DNA of 64,000 bases. Source: DATFMP01 sp035266845. Its GTDB lineage: Bacteria; SAR324; JACQKK01. Of the stretch, positions 55,774-63,766 are shown piece after piece. The notes beneath the pieces were generated by a model that saw only the letters and a list, made by a program, of their open reading frames with translations, was not told the origin of the DNA and searched no databases. How positions within the stretch are numbered: the first letter of the stretch is position 1; each line of letters opens with the position of its first letter. The stretch spans positions 17,938 to 81,937 of the forward strand of contig DATFMP010000075.1 in assembly GCA_035266845.1 (NCBI GenBank). The letters run 5' to 3'. A program made the position numbers and the translations under genes.

Positions 55774-56657
55774 CCGGCCAGCCCCGGGAAGGCCACGCCG
55801 CGTTCCTCCGCCCAGCGCAGCAGCTCCAGCTCGCCCGCTTCAGTTTCCACCAGGGCGGTGCAGCCCTCCACCCAGTCGCCGTCGTTGGCGTAGAGCAGGC
55901 CCTCGGCCTCGCGCAGCTCCGCGTGGTGGATGTGGCCGCACACGACGCCGTCCAGCCCGCGCTCGCGGGCCTCGGCCAGCAGGGCCGTCTCGAAGTTGGT
56001 GATGAAGCCCACGGCGTTCTTCACCTTGTGCTTCAGGAAGGCCGAGAGCGACCAGTAGGGATAGCCCAGCTTGCGGCGCGCCGTGTTGAACAGCGTGTTC
56101 ATGCGCAGGGCCACGTGATAGGCCCGGTCGCCCAGGTGCGCCAGCCACTTGGCGTAGGTCACCACACCGTCGTAGGCGTCGCCGTGAATCACCAGCAGGC
56201 GCCGCCCGTCGCGGGTCACGTGCACCGTGTCCTCCAGCAGCGTCACGCCGCCCAGGTTCAGGTGTACGTACTCGCGGAAGAACTCGTCGTGGTTGCCCGG
56301 GATGTACACCACGCGGGTGCCGTTGCGGGCCTTGCGCAGGATCAGGCGAATCACCTCGTTGTGCCGCTCGGGCCAGTACCAGCTCTTGCGCATGGCCCAG
56401 GCATCGATGATGTCGCCCACCAGGTACAGCCGCTCGGCGTCCGTGTGGTGCAGAAAGTCCAGCAGCAGGTCGGCCTGGCAGCCTCGCGTGCCCAGGTGCA
56501 CGTCGGAGATCCAGATGCTGCGGTAGCGCCGGATGTCCGGCTCAGGCGCCGCTCCGGCCGTGGCGCCGCTCGCGCCGGGGCCCGGCCCCAGCGCATCCAC
56601 CGAGGCCAGCGCCGCCATCGCGCGCGGGTCCGGCTCCCATCGATTTCCTTCCGTCAT
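55770..56657 (-). CDS. LpxH-like UDP-2,3-diacylglucosamine diphosphatase family metallophosphoesterase
   Basis: The 295-residue calcineurin-type enzyme has the metal motifs in order: SDVHLG (~65), GDIID (~91), GNHD (~130), HGDAYD (~166) and GHIHH (~252). The basic helical insert (TLFNTARRKLGYPYWSLSAFLKHKVKNAVGFI) is typical of the LpxH-like group linked to GT4 genes. The ATG at 56657 has GGAGG upstream; the first ~50 residues are Ala/Gly/Pro-rich and look disordered. It could be the Mn-dependent lipid A LpxH or a paralog. It is translated together with the glycosyltransferase. Confidence 0.9.
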   Translation of the reverse strand: MTEGNRWEPDPRAMAALASVDALGPGPGASGATAGAAPEPDIRRYRSIWISDVHLGTRGCQADLLLDFLHHTDAERLYLVGDIIDAWAMRKSWYWPERHNEVIRLILRKARNGTRVVYIPGNHDEFFREYVHLNLGGVTLLEDTVHVTRDGRRLLVIHGDAYDGVVTYAKWLAHLGDRAYHVALRMNTLFNTARRKLGYPYWSLSAFLKHKVKNAVGFITNFETALLAEARERGLDGVVCGHIHHAELREAEGLLYANDGDWVEGCTALVETEAGELELLRWAEERGVAFPGLAG

Positions 56658-57094
56658 GCAAGCTTCCTCCGTTGGTGAACGGATCGGATGGTTGCATTTC
56701 ACAATCGGCGGGGAATGTGAGCCGGGAATTAGCGCGGCATTACGTTTCGGCTAGCCGCGGAGCGGCCCGGCAGGCGGGTGCGAAGCAGGGAGGCGTCCTT
56801 TGCCCAGGAGATGGGTCGGCTGGAAGCGTGTCGGCAGGCGGTATCCTGGCTGCAGGGAGCCCCGCTCTCTGCCGGGGTGCGGGGGCCAAGCCCCTGGTGG
56901 AGCAGGCTTTGTGTGGTATCGCCCGGGTGTCGTCAACGGCCGCCGCTTGTCATTCCGAGGCCCGCAGCGCGGGCCGAGGAATCTGTTTTGTTTCGGGGCA
57001 CAGCAGATTCCTCGCTGCGCTCGGAATGACAGGCGCGGACCGGTGGGAACACGCCGGCTGGCGGCGCCAGGCGCGAAGCCGCGGCGCTCAGGCC
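56658..57094. other. 437-bp intergenic region with repeats from families A and B
   Basis: No gene is visible. 56850-56905 holds a hairpin-rich family A-like segment (ggggtgcgggggccaagcccc). 56947-57031 holds a family B unit pair. The promoter for the phosphoesterase-glycosyltransferase pair must lie near 56660-56760; a less GC-rich stretch (ggatggttgcatttcacaatcgg) is there. Confidence 0.55.
56947..57031. repeat. Family B palindromic repeat (direct plus inverted unit)
   Basis: ttgtcattccgaggcccgca...gaggaatctgtttt (56947-56989) is followed by the inverse cagcagattcctcgctgcgc...tcggaatgac (57001-57030). The pair can fold into one long hairpin. This is the most complete family B element in the window. 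Confidence 0.85.
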
Positions 57095-57532
57095 CTAGTG
57101 CGGGCCTTCCTTGGCGAGGTTGCGGTTCCAGGCGGGGATTTCCACGACGAGGTCCTGGCTGCCGTCCGCGATGCACTGGCAGGCCAGGCGGGACTTCATG
57201 GTGAGGCCCGGGGCCTCGTCCAGCATCTCGTCCTCGTCGTCGGAGATCTCGTTGCAGGTCTCCAGGCCCTCGCGCACGATGACGTGGCAGGTGGAGCACG
57301 CGGCGAAGCCGCCGCAGGCGTGGTCGATCTCGATGCCGTGCTTCATGGCGTAGTCCAGCACGGAGCCGGGGCGGCCTTCGTGGTGCTCGTCCGGATCCAC
57401 CGGCCCGGCCTCCACCACCTGCCCGCCGGGCTGGAAGGTGATCCGGAAAGGCTGCTGCGGCCCCTCCTCCACGTCGGTCAGGCGCGAGAGGGAGCGCTTG
57501 CCGCTGTCCTTGCCGTTCGTCAACTCCGTCAT
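57095..57532 (-). CDS. fdx: Adrenodoxin-type [2Fe-2S] ferredoxin
   Basis: The 145-residue protein has a ferredoxin fold from ~30 (FRITFQPGGQVVEAGPV). The cluster ligands lie in HACGGFAACSTCHV and the fourth Cys in LACQCI, with the acidic segment DDEDEMLDEAPGLT before it. This is the ISC/adrenodoxin spacing (C-x5-C-x2-C). The extra ~28 N-terminal residues are unusual for Isc Fdx. It supplies electrons for Fe-S cluster assembly or for monooxygenases. No isc genes are adjacent. Confidence 0.9.
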   Translation of the reverse strand: MTELTNGKDSGKRSLSRLTDVEEGPQQPFRITFQPGGQVVEAGPVDPDEHHEGRPGSVLDYAMKHGIEIDHACGGFAACSTCHVIVREGLETCNEISDDEDEMLDEAPGLTMKSRLACQCIADGSQDLVVEIPAWNRNLAKEGPH

Positions 57533-58014
57533 CCGTCACGTCGCTGCTGGGCCGCCCGGGAGGGCGGCAGTGGGTGTGGGATTGCCGGCCAAGGCGCCAA
57601 GGGCGCGTTGCGCGGGGCTGCCACGCTTCAGTATGGCACGGCCGCGCCCCGCCTCCAACCCGGCGCGAGCCAAGGCCGGGCCCTTGCTTTCAGGCTAGCC
57701 GTGGGATCAATCTATGTCAAAAACAAGCGGATATTGCCCGATCGGCTCTGCCACGGAAGCCTCGCGCCATTCCCGGGCTTGTCACTCCGAGCGCGGCGAG
57801 GAATCTGCTGTGCATCGGCCCAGCGGCTGCGTCGGCCCCCAGAGCGGGCCTCAGGCCGACAAGCACCACTGCACCGCGGCGAGGTTCCGTTTGAAGTTGG
57901 GTTTCGGCCATGCGCGCGGAACCGCCCCGGCCTGGGTCAGGACCCGCATCGGGGTGCGGGGACCCGCGGCCCCCACGCAGGCATTCCTGCGGTCTTGAGC
58001 ACAGCCTAGCCGGG
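57533..58014. other. 482-bp intergenic region with family A and B fragments
   Basis: A family B unit lies at 57779-57812. Near 57945-58010 is a family A-like ggggtgcggggacccgcggcccccac. This is followed, on the minus strand, by TAGGCTGTGCTCAAG close to the DUF4254 stop. No open frame with protein-like composition is found. Confidence 0.55.
57779..57812 (+). repeat. Single family B repeat unit
   Basis: ttgtcactccgagcgcggcg, followed by aggaatctgctgtgc, matches the direct units at 53916 and 54110. The neighbouring ctcgcgccattcccgg, upstream at ~57760, resembles the flank at 53868. The inverted half is missing. Confidence 0.75.
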
Positions 58015-58614
58015 CTAGCCGCCGTACAGGATGGGGTTGAGGGTGGGGTCGTTGTACATCTTCATCTGGCGGTAGACCTTGAAGCGCTTGCGGCCCACGC
58101 GCAGGTCGGCGTCCAGACCCGCCAGGGCCCCGGCCAGGTCGGCACGCTGCTCGCGCAAGGTCGCCAGCTTGGCGCGGCACGATTCGATGTGCGCCGGCTC
58201 GGCATCGGTGCGCAGGGTCTGCTCGTGCATGTGGAAGATCTTCAGCGCCAGGATGGAGAGGCGATCCACGATGGCCCCCACGGTCTCCGAGTGCAGCGGC
58301 GCGGTGCCGTCCGGCGATGCGCCTCTGGCGGCGAGGGTGGCCAGCACCCACTCGTCGATACGCTCCATGGCGTCGTTGCGCTGCTGGTTGAAGCCGTCGA
58401 TGGCGTGCTTGACCCGGGCGATGACCGCGTCGTCCGCGGCGGGGTCGCGGGCCTGGTCCTCCTCGTGCCAGAGCTGGAAGTTGAAGGCGTGGTTGGTGAG
58501 CGCGAGGGCGTAGAAAGCGTCGCGCTCGTCGTTCACGATGGGCCCGGCATGCCAGCGCTCCACGGTCTGGTCATGCAGGCGTGCCAGCCGATCCACGTCG
58601 ATGAGGGCGTCCAT
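58015..58614 (-). CDS. DUF4254-family protein
   Basis: The 199-residue helical product (IDVDRLARLHDQTVERWHAGPIVNDERDAFYALALTNHAFNFQLWHEEDQARDPAADDAVIARVKHAIDGFNQQRNDAMERIDEWVL) matches DUF4254, a family of unknown function often beside GT9 heptosyltransferases. The start ATG at 58614 lies inside the upstream GT9 gene (44-bp overlap) with GGAGGA before it. It probably works in LPS or glycan assembly (inference from neighbours). Confidence 0.88.
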   Translation of the reverse strand: MDALIDVDRLARLHDQTVERWHAGPIVNDERDAFYALALTNHAFNFQLWHEEDQARDPAADDAVIARVKHAIDGFNQQRNDAMERIDEWVLATLAARGASPDGTAPLHSETVGAIVDRLSILALKIFHMHEQTLRTDAEPAHIESCRAKLATLREQRADLAGALAGLDADLRVGRKRFKVYRQMKMYNDPTLNPILYGG

Positions 58615-59626
58615 CGCGCAGCAGTTCCTCCAGGTAGGATTCCAGGGCAGCTTCCACGCTGCGGTAGTCGAGGTCCTTGATGCACTCCTCGCCGCAGTCG
58701 GGATGGTGACAATCGCTCTTGCAGCCGGGGTCGTATTCCACGGCGCGGTGCAGGGTCTGGTCGGGCGGTGTCCACAGCGCCGGGAAGTCCTTGCCGAACA
58801 CGGTCAGCGTGGGCGTGCCCACGGCGATGGCGAAGTGGCGAGGCCCGCCGTCGTTGCCCACCACCAGGTGCGCGCGCTCGAACAGGGCGGCCATTACCAG
58901 CAGGTCGTTGATGGGAAAGTCCGGCAGCGCGTTGTGCTGCATGTGCAGCCGCACGGCGTTGGTGACGTCCTCCTCGCCCGGCCCGTAGTACAGCAGCACC
59001 TTGGCCGCGTAGCGCTCGATGAGGGCATCGGCCAGGTGCGCGAAGCGCTCCGCGGGCCACGTCTTGTACGAGCGGCGCGAGACGGGGCACACCACCACGA
59101 ACAAGTCGTCCGGGCCCACGCCCAGCTCGGTCAGGCGCTGGGCCACAAGGTCGCGCTCCGCAGCGCTGAGGAACACCTGCGGCGTGAGGTCCGTCACCTT
59201 GACCCCCAGCCGCTCCACCAGCGCCGCCTTGTGATCGGCGGAGTAGCGCAGCCGCCCGCTCAGCGTGACGCGCTCGTTGTAGGCATAGCGCCGCGCGCGG
59301 AAGTCGAAGCCGATGCGCTTGCGCGCCCCCGTGGCCGCGGTGAGGATGGCCGAGCGCGGATTGCCGAAGAAGTCCACTACCACGTCGAAGTGCCGCCGCC
59401 GCAGTCCTGCCGTGAAGCCAAGCTGGCCGGCGATGGTGTGGAATTTCGGCAGCACCATCACGTTGTCCACGTGCGGGCTGTGCCGGAAGATATGGTCGGA
59501 CGGCGACTCGGTGAGATACGTGATCTCCGCCTTGGGGAAGGCCGCGCGCACGGCGGCCACGGCAGGCGTGGTCATCATCACGTCCCCGATGCGGCGCAGT
59601 TGAGTCAGCAGGATGCGCTCGGGCAT
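58571..59626 (-). CDS. GT9 (ADP-heptose:LPS heptosyltransferase-like) glycosyltransferase
   Basis: This 351-residue GT-B enzyme begins MPERILLTQLRRIGDVMMTTPAVAAVRAAFP. It has VVVDFFGNPRSAILT, a VVVCPVSRRSYKTWPAERFAHLADAL junction, and the family's nucleotide-binding loop VVGNDGGPRHFAIAVGTPTLTVFG. A C-terminal Cys cluster (CKSDCHHPDCGEECI) is seen in this family. The Met at 59626 fits the family start. It transfers heptose, or a related sugar, to LPS core. It overlaps the DUF4254 gene. Confidence 0.92.
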   Translation of the reverse strand: MPERILLTQLRRIGDVMMTTPAVAAVRAAFPKAEITYLTESPSDHIFRHSPHVDNVMVLPKFHTIAGQLGFTAGLRRRHFDVVVDFFGNPRSAILTAATGARKRIGFDFRARRYAYNERVTLSGRLRYSADHKAALVERLGVKVTDLTPQVFLSAAERDLVAQRLTELGVGPDDLFVVVCPVSRRSYKTWPAERFAHLADALIERYAAKVLLYYGPGEEDVTNAVRLHMQHNALPDFPINDLLVMAALFERAHLVVGNDGGPRHFAIAVGTPTLTVFGKDFPALWTPPDQTLHRAVEYDPGCKSDCHHPDCGEECIKDLDYRSVEAALESYLEELLRDGRPHRRGSAGTPA

Positions 59627-59744
59627 GGACCACGGCGTAACGGGTTGGGGAAGCGGCTCGCGGGGCGGCGCCTGGGCACGGCCCGCGCGGCCGGGCTGCT
59701 GCTGTGGGGATGCAATCGCGAGGCCGGGCTCCGCCGCCCGGCCC

Positions 59745-60284
59745 TCACCAGTGTAGCGCCGCCGCCGCCGCAGCCACAAGCGCGCTGCCCACAAGCACGA
59801 AGCGCGGCCGCCACTGGCGCCGCTCCGCCAGCAGGCCCGCAGCCACGATCAGCCAGCTTGCCACGGCCAGGCCCCAGGCCAGCACCGGCACGGAGCCCCC
59901 CAGCACCAGCCAGGCGGCGTGCCAACCCAGCAGCAGCAGCGGCGTGGCCACCTCCAGCACCAGCGTGCGGCGGCCGATGGGGGCCCCGCAGGTGCGGCAG
60001 CGGCCCCGCAGCCACAGGTACGAGGCCACCGGCACGTTCTCGTACCACGGAAGGGCGCGGCCGCAGCCGAAGCAGATGGAGCGGGCGGGCCGCAGCAGGC
60101 CCACGCCGGGCGGAGGACCCGGCGGGCGCGCGGGGCCGGCCGTGCCGGGTTCCGGCGCGGCAGGTGCCCCCGATGCGGCGCGGTAGGGGGTGCGGTCGAC
60201 GAGCTGGTTGAGGAAGCTGCCCCACAGCCAGCCCGCCGCGGCGGTCACGGCGAGCGCGAAGGCCGGCTCAGCCCTTGGCCACAT
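59745..60284 (-). CDS. Prepilin-peptidase N-terminal (DiS_P_DiS) domain protein without the peptidase domain
   Basis: The 179-residue protein has GSFLNQLVDRTPYR (~22-35), close to the GSFLN-x-x-x-x-R signature of prepilin peptidases, and a Cys-pair zinc-site region (CFGCGRALPWYENVPVASYLWLRGRCRTCGAPIG). Three or four hydrophobic helices follow. The catalytic Asp-bearing helices of the A24 peptidase domain are absent. The gene begins in a 17-bp overlap with the aldolase stop. It may be a methyltransferase-only or scaffold version, or a truncated gene. Confidence 0.75.
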   Translation of the reverse strand: MWPRAEPAFALAVTAAAGWLWGSFLNQLVDRTPYRAASGAPAAPEPGTAGPARPPGPPPGVGLLRPARSICFGCGRALPWYENVPVASYLWLRGRCRTCGAPIGRRTLVLEVATPLLLLGWHAAWLVLGGSVPVLAWGLAVASWLIVAAGLLAERRQWRPRFVLVGSALVAAAAAALHW

Positions 60285-61047
60285 GGGGGTGCTTGCGGAA
60301 GCTTTCCACCGCGGACTTGGCGCCCTGCATGAGGAAGGGGATGTCGCCCAGCAGGGACTGGAAGCGGTAGCCCTTTTCCATGTAGGTCTTGGCGAACTCC
60401 CAGTTGCGCGAGATGGTGCCCAGGGCAATCTTGCGCTGGTTGGCGGCGTCCTCCAGCTTCCTGATGGCCTGCTGCACATCCGGATGGTCCCAGTTGCCCA
60501 CGTGGCCCATGTCGCCCGAGAGGTCGTTGGGCCCCAGGAAGGCCACGTCGATGCCCGGCACGTCCAGGATCTCGTCGATGTGGTCGATGGCCTCCTTGTT
60601 CTCGATCTGCAGGATCATCATGATCTGGTCGTTGGCCTGCTTCACGTAGTCGCCATCCTGCCCGAAGCGCGCGCCGCGGTTGCCGGCCAGCCCGCGCATG
60701 CCCTGGGGCGGGTACTTGATGGCCGCCACAGCCGCCCGCGCCTCCTCCGCGCTGCGGATGCCGGGCACCATCACGCCGTAGGCGCCGATATCCAGCACGC
60801 GCTTGATGACCACCGGGTCGTTCCACTGCACGCGCACGAAGGGCACCGTCTCGCCCACCGCGGCCAGCCCCTGGAGCTGCCCCACCAGCGTCTGGTAGTC
60901 GCCCGCGCCGTGCTCCATGTCGATCAGCAGCCAGTCGAAGCCCATCAGGCCCATCACCTCGGCGCCGATGTTGCTGCACAGGCTCACCCACGAGCCGCAG
61001 GTGTACTTGCCTTCCTGCAGAAGCTGCTTGACGCGGTTCGGTTTCAT
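60268..61047 (-). CDS. HpcH/HpaI-family class II aldolase
   Basis: The 259-residue TIM-barrel protein shows GFDWLLIDMEHG (~42-53), VRVQWNDP, GVMVPGIRSAEEARAAV, YPPQGMRGLAGNRGARFG and VAFLGPNDLSGDMG, all standard for HpcH/HpaI. Family members cleave 4-hydroxy-2-oxo acids with a divalent metal. No aromatic-degradation genes adjoin, so the substrate is unknown. The Met at 61047 (MKPNRVKQLLQEGK) fits the family start. It is divergent from uvrC; the 289-bp gap holds two tacactgg copies and GC-rich sequence. Confidence 0.9.
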   Translation of the reverse strand: MKPNRVKQLLQEGKYTCGSWVSLCSNIGAEVMGLMGFDWLLIDMEHGAGDYQTLVGQLQGLAAVGETVPFVRVQWNDPVVIKRVLDIGAYGVMVPGIRSAEEARAAVAAIKYPPQGMRGLAGNRGARFGQDGDYVKQANDQIMMILQIENKEAIDHIDEILDVPGIDVAFLGPNDLSGDMGHVGNWDHPDVQQAIRKLEDAANQRKIALGTISRNWEFAKTYMEKGYRFQSLLGDIPFLMQGAKSAVESFRKHPHVAKG

Positions 61048-61336
61048 CGCAACGTGCCTGCCTGTTGAGGGGAACGGGAGGGCGCCGGCGCCGCCGGGCT
61101 GCAAAGCGCCGCACAGGGCTGCGGGGCCGCGCGGACGCGGCCACGAGGCTACACTGGCAAGTGCCACGGCGGGCGTCAAGTGCGGACGGGCACCGATCGC
61201 ACAGTGGCGGCCGACGCCTGCGGTGCCCACGCGGCGGTGGCACCCCCCGCACCGATGGCATACACTGGGGGCTGGAAAGCGCCCGGACGCGGGTCCGCCG
61301 CGTCCCCTCCGCAGAACCGCAGCGCAACGCACGCTC

Positions 61337-63247
61337 ATGATCGCCACCCCCGACGGCAAGCTGGCGCAGGTGCTGGACAACCTGCCCGATACGCCCGGCG
61401 TCTACCTGCACAAGGACGCCGACGGGCGGGTGCTGTACGTGGGCAAGGCCAAGGTGCTGCGCAACCGCGTGCGCTCGTACTTCCAGCCCTCCGCGGCCCA
61501 TCCGCCCCGCATCGCGGCCATGGTGGCGCAGGTGCGCGACGTGGAGATGTTCCAGACGCGCAGCGAGGCCGAGGCGCTGATCCTGGAAGCGAACCTGATC
61601 AAGAAGCACAAGCCGCGCTACAACATCAACTACAAGGACGACAAGAGCTACCCGTTCTTCAAGCTCACGGTGGGGGAGATGTACCCGCGCCTGTACCTGA
61701 CGCGGGAGAAGTTCGACAAGGACGCGGAGTACTTCGGCCCCTACGCCTCGGTGAAGGACGCACGGGAGACGCTGTACACCATCCGGCGGCACTTCAAGCT
61801 GCGCACCAGCAAGATGAAGCTGGACGGCACACGCACCTATCGCCCGTGCATCAACTTTCAGCTCGGCAAGTGCCTGGCGCCCTGCCGGGGCGTGGTGCCC
61901 GTGGAGGACTACGGGCGCATCGTGGATCAGGTGCGGCTGTTCCTGCAGGGCCGCGACAAGGAGCTGATCGCGCGCATGGAGGCGGAGATGCGCGAGGCCG
62001 CGGAAGGCCAGCGCTACGAGGAGGCCGCGCGCCTGCGTGACGGCATGCGGGCCGTGCGGCGCACGATGGAGCGCCAGATCGTGCTGGTGCCGGACAGCAA
62101 GGCGGACCAGGACGTGCTGGCCGTCGCGCGGGAATCGCACTTCGCCGGCATCGAGATGCTGTTCATCCGCAACGGGCGCCTGATCGGCACGGACTTCATG
62201 CTCTTCGAGCGCACGGAGGGCATGACGGACGCGGAGATCCTGCGAAGCTGGATGGGCCGGCTCTACACGCGGCCCGCGGCCCTGCTGCCCAAGGAGATCC
62301 TCATCCCCTGCGCCGTGGAGGATATGGACGTGCTGGAGAGCTTCCTCTCCGGCGAGAAGGGCAGCCGCGTGCGCATCCAGGTGGTGCAGCGCGGAGAGAA
62401 GCGCCGCCTGATCGAGCTGGCGCAGAGCAACGCGGCCCGCACGCTGAAGGACCGCATCGCCAATCACGTGGACGACGACGCCGTGCTGGCCGAGGTGCAG
62501 CGCGCCCTGCACCTGCGGCGCCTGCCGCGGCGGGTGGAGGCCTTCGACATCTCCAACATCCAGGGCAGCGATCCGGTGGCCTCCATGGTGGTGTGGGAGA
62601 GCAACCAGGCCCACAAGGCCGACTACCGCAAGTTCAAGGTGCGCTCGGTGAGCGGGCCGGACGACTTCCAGGCCATGTTCGAGGTGGTCACCCGCCGCTA
62701 CCGGCGCGCCGTCTCGGGCGAGCAGGGCCTGCCGGACCTGATCCTCATCGACGGCGGCAAGGGACAGGTCAACGTGGCGGAGCTGGCCCTGCAGCAGCTC
62801 GGCATCTCGCTCACCCAGGTGGACCTGATCGGGCTGGCCAAGGGCCGCTCCGAGCGCCGCCGCGGCCAGCCCCGCGGCGGGACGGAGGACTACGAGTACG
62901 TCGTCAAGCCCCAGATGAAGGGCGAGCAGCGCCTCAAGCGCAACTCCACCACGCTGCACTTCCTGCAACGCATCCGGGACGAATCCCACCGCTTCGCCAT
63001 CACCTTCCACCGCAGCCTGCGCAAGAAGCGCGCGCTCAGCACGGAGCTGGAGACCGTGCAGGGCGTGGGCCGCAAGCACGCGCAGACCCTGCTGCGCCAC
63101 TTCGGCAGCCTGCGCCGCGTGCAGCAGGCGGAGCTGGAGGCCCTGCGCGCCGTGCCGGGGCTGCCCGGCAAGACGGCCGAGCGCATCTGGCGCACCTTCC
63201 ACGGCGAGGCGGACGCCGACGAGGGCGCGGCGGCGGCCTCGGCCTAG
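61337..63247 (+). CDS. uvrC: Excinuclease ABC subunit C
   Basis: The 636-residue UvrC has the GIY-YIG nuclease domain at the N-terminus (GVYLHKDADGRVLYVGKAKVLRNRVRSYF), a UVR motif near 215 (EAAEGQRYEEAARLRDGMRAV), the RNase H-like 5' nuclease domain (RVEAFDISNIQGSDPVASMVVWE and LILIDGGKGQVN), and C-terminal helix-hairpin-helix motifs (VQGVGRKHAQTLLRHFGSL). It makes both incisions in nucleotide excision repair with UvrAB. The stop TAG is the start of a stop-anchored repeat (TAGGCTGTGTCGGAAAAGG). Confidence 0.97.
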   Translation: MIATPDGKLAQVLDNLPDTPGVYLHKDADGRVLYVGKAKVLRNRVRSYFQPSAAHPPRIAAMVAQVRDVEMFQTRSEAEALILEANLIKKHKPRYNINYKDDKSYPFFKLTVGEMYPRLYLTREKFDKDAEYFGPYASVKDARETLYTIRRHFKLRTSKMKLDGTRTYRPCINFQLGKCLAPCRGVVPVEDYGRIVDQVRLFLQGRDKELIARMEAEMREAAEGQRYEEAARLRDGMRAVRRTMERQIVLVPDSKADQDVLAVARESHFAGIEMLFIRNGRLIGTDFMLFERTEGMTDAEILRSWMGRLYTRPAALLPKEILIPCAVEDMDVLESFLSGEKGSRVRIQVVQRGEKRRLIELAQSNAARTLKDRIANHVDDDAVLAEVQRALHLRRLPRRVEAFDISNIQGSDPVASMVVWESNQAHKADYRKFKVRSVSGPDDFQAMFEVVTRRYRRAVSGEQGLPDLILIDGGKGQVNVAELALQQLGISLTQVDLIGLAKGRSERRRGQPRGGTEDYEYVVKPQMKGEQRLKRNSTTLHFLQRIRDESHRFAITFHRSLRKKRALSTELETVQGVGRKHAQTLLRHFGSLRRVQQAELEALRAVPGLPGKTAERIWRTFHGEADADEGAAAASA

Positions 63248-63283
63248 GCTGTGTCGGAAAAGGTATCGCCACAGGCTTCCGCG

Positions 63284-63330
63284 CGCTTCGAGACGCGGCC
63301 TTCGGCCGCTCCTCAGCAACGCGGGGGTCT
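63284..63330. repeat. TCGAGACGC-type REP-like repeat (family C), third copy
   Basis: gcttcgagacgcggccttcg, then gccgctcctcagcaacgcgggggtctg, lies downstream of uvrC. It shares the TTCGAGACGC...CTCCTCAG...AACGCGGGGG frame with the pair at 51194-51290, with a different hairpin stem (gcggcc/ggccgc). Confidence 0.75.
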
Positions 63331-63470
63331 GCGATGAGCCATAGACTGGAGCCGTGTTCCTGAGACAGGCTCCAATGGAGCCTTCCTCAAAGGACACGGC
63401 GGTGTACCTGCAACGTTTTCAGACCCAGCCTAACCGGGGACGTCCGTCCGCAACGCTTTGGGGGAGGGCC

Positions 63471-63716
63471 ATGGCGGAACGCAACACCGTGCTGCGCTCC
63501 ATCGAAACGCCGGAGAGCGACCGCTGCGTGGACGTCTTCCGGCGTCCCGACGGCACGTTCGGCTATGCGGTCTTCCGCCGCGACGTGGAGGATGCGCGGG
63601 GCTGGTTCCCCATCACCGCCGGGGACCAGGGCCGCTACGCCACGGCCGAGGCGGCGCTCCAGGGCGCCGTCGCCGACGTCCCTTGGCTCGCAGAGGTCAT
63701 GGGAAACATTGGGTAA
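63471..63716 (+). CDS. Small conserved-looking cytoplasmic protein, hypothetical
   Basis: The 81-residue product MAERNTVLRSIETPESDRCVDVFRRPDGTFGYAVFRRDVEDARGWFPITAGDQGRYATAEAALQGAVADVPWLAEVMG has a compact beta-beta-alpha pattern. A strong GGGGGAGGG precedes the ATG at 63471; longer starts upstream read into repeat sequence. I know no name for it. It lies between uvrC and the convergent tatC. Confidence 0.7.
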   Translation: MAERNTVLRSIETPESDRCVDVFRRPDGTFGYAVFRRDVEDARGWFPITAGDQGRYATAEAALQGAVADVPWLAEVMGNIG

Positions 63717-63766
63717 GCCGGGCATCGCGGGGGCCTTCAGCCCCCGCTCAGCTCAGGCGCGCGGGC

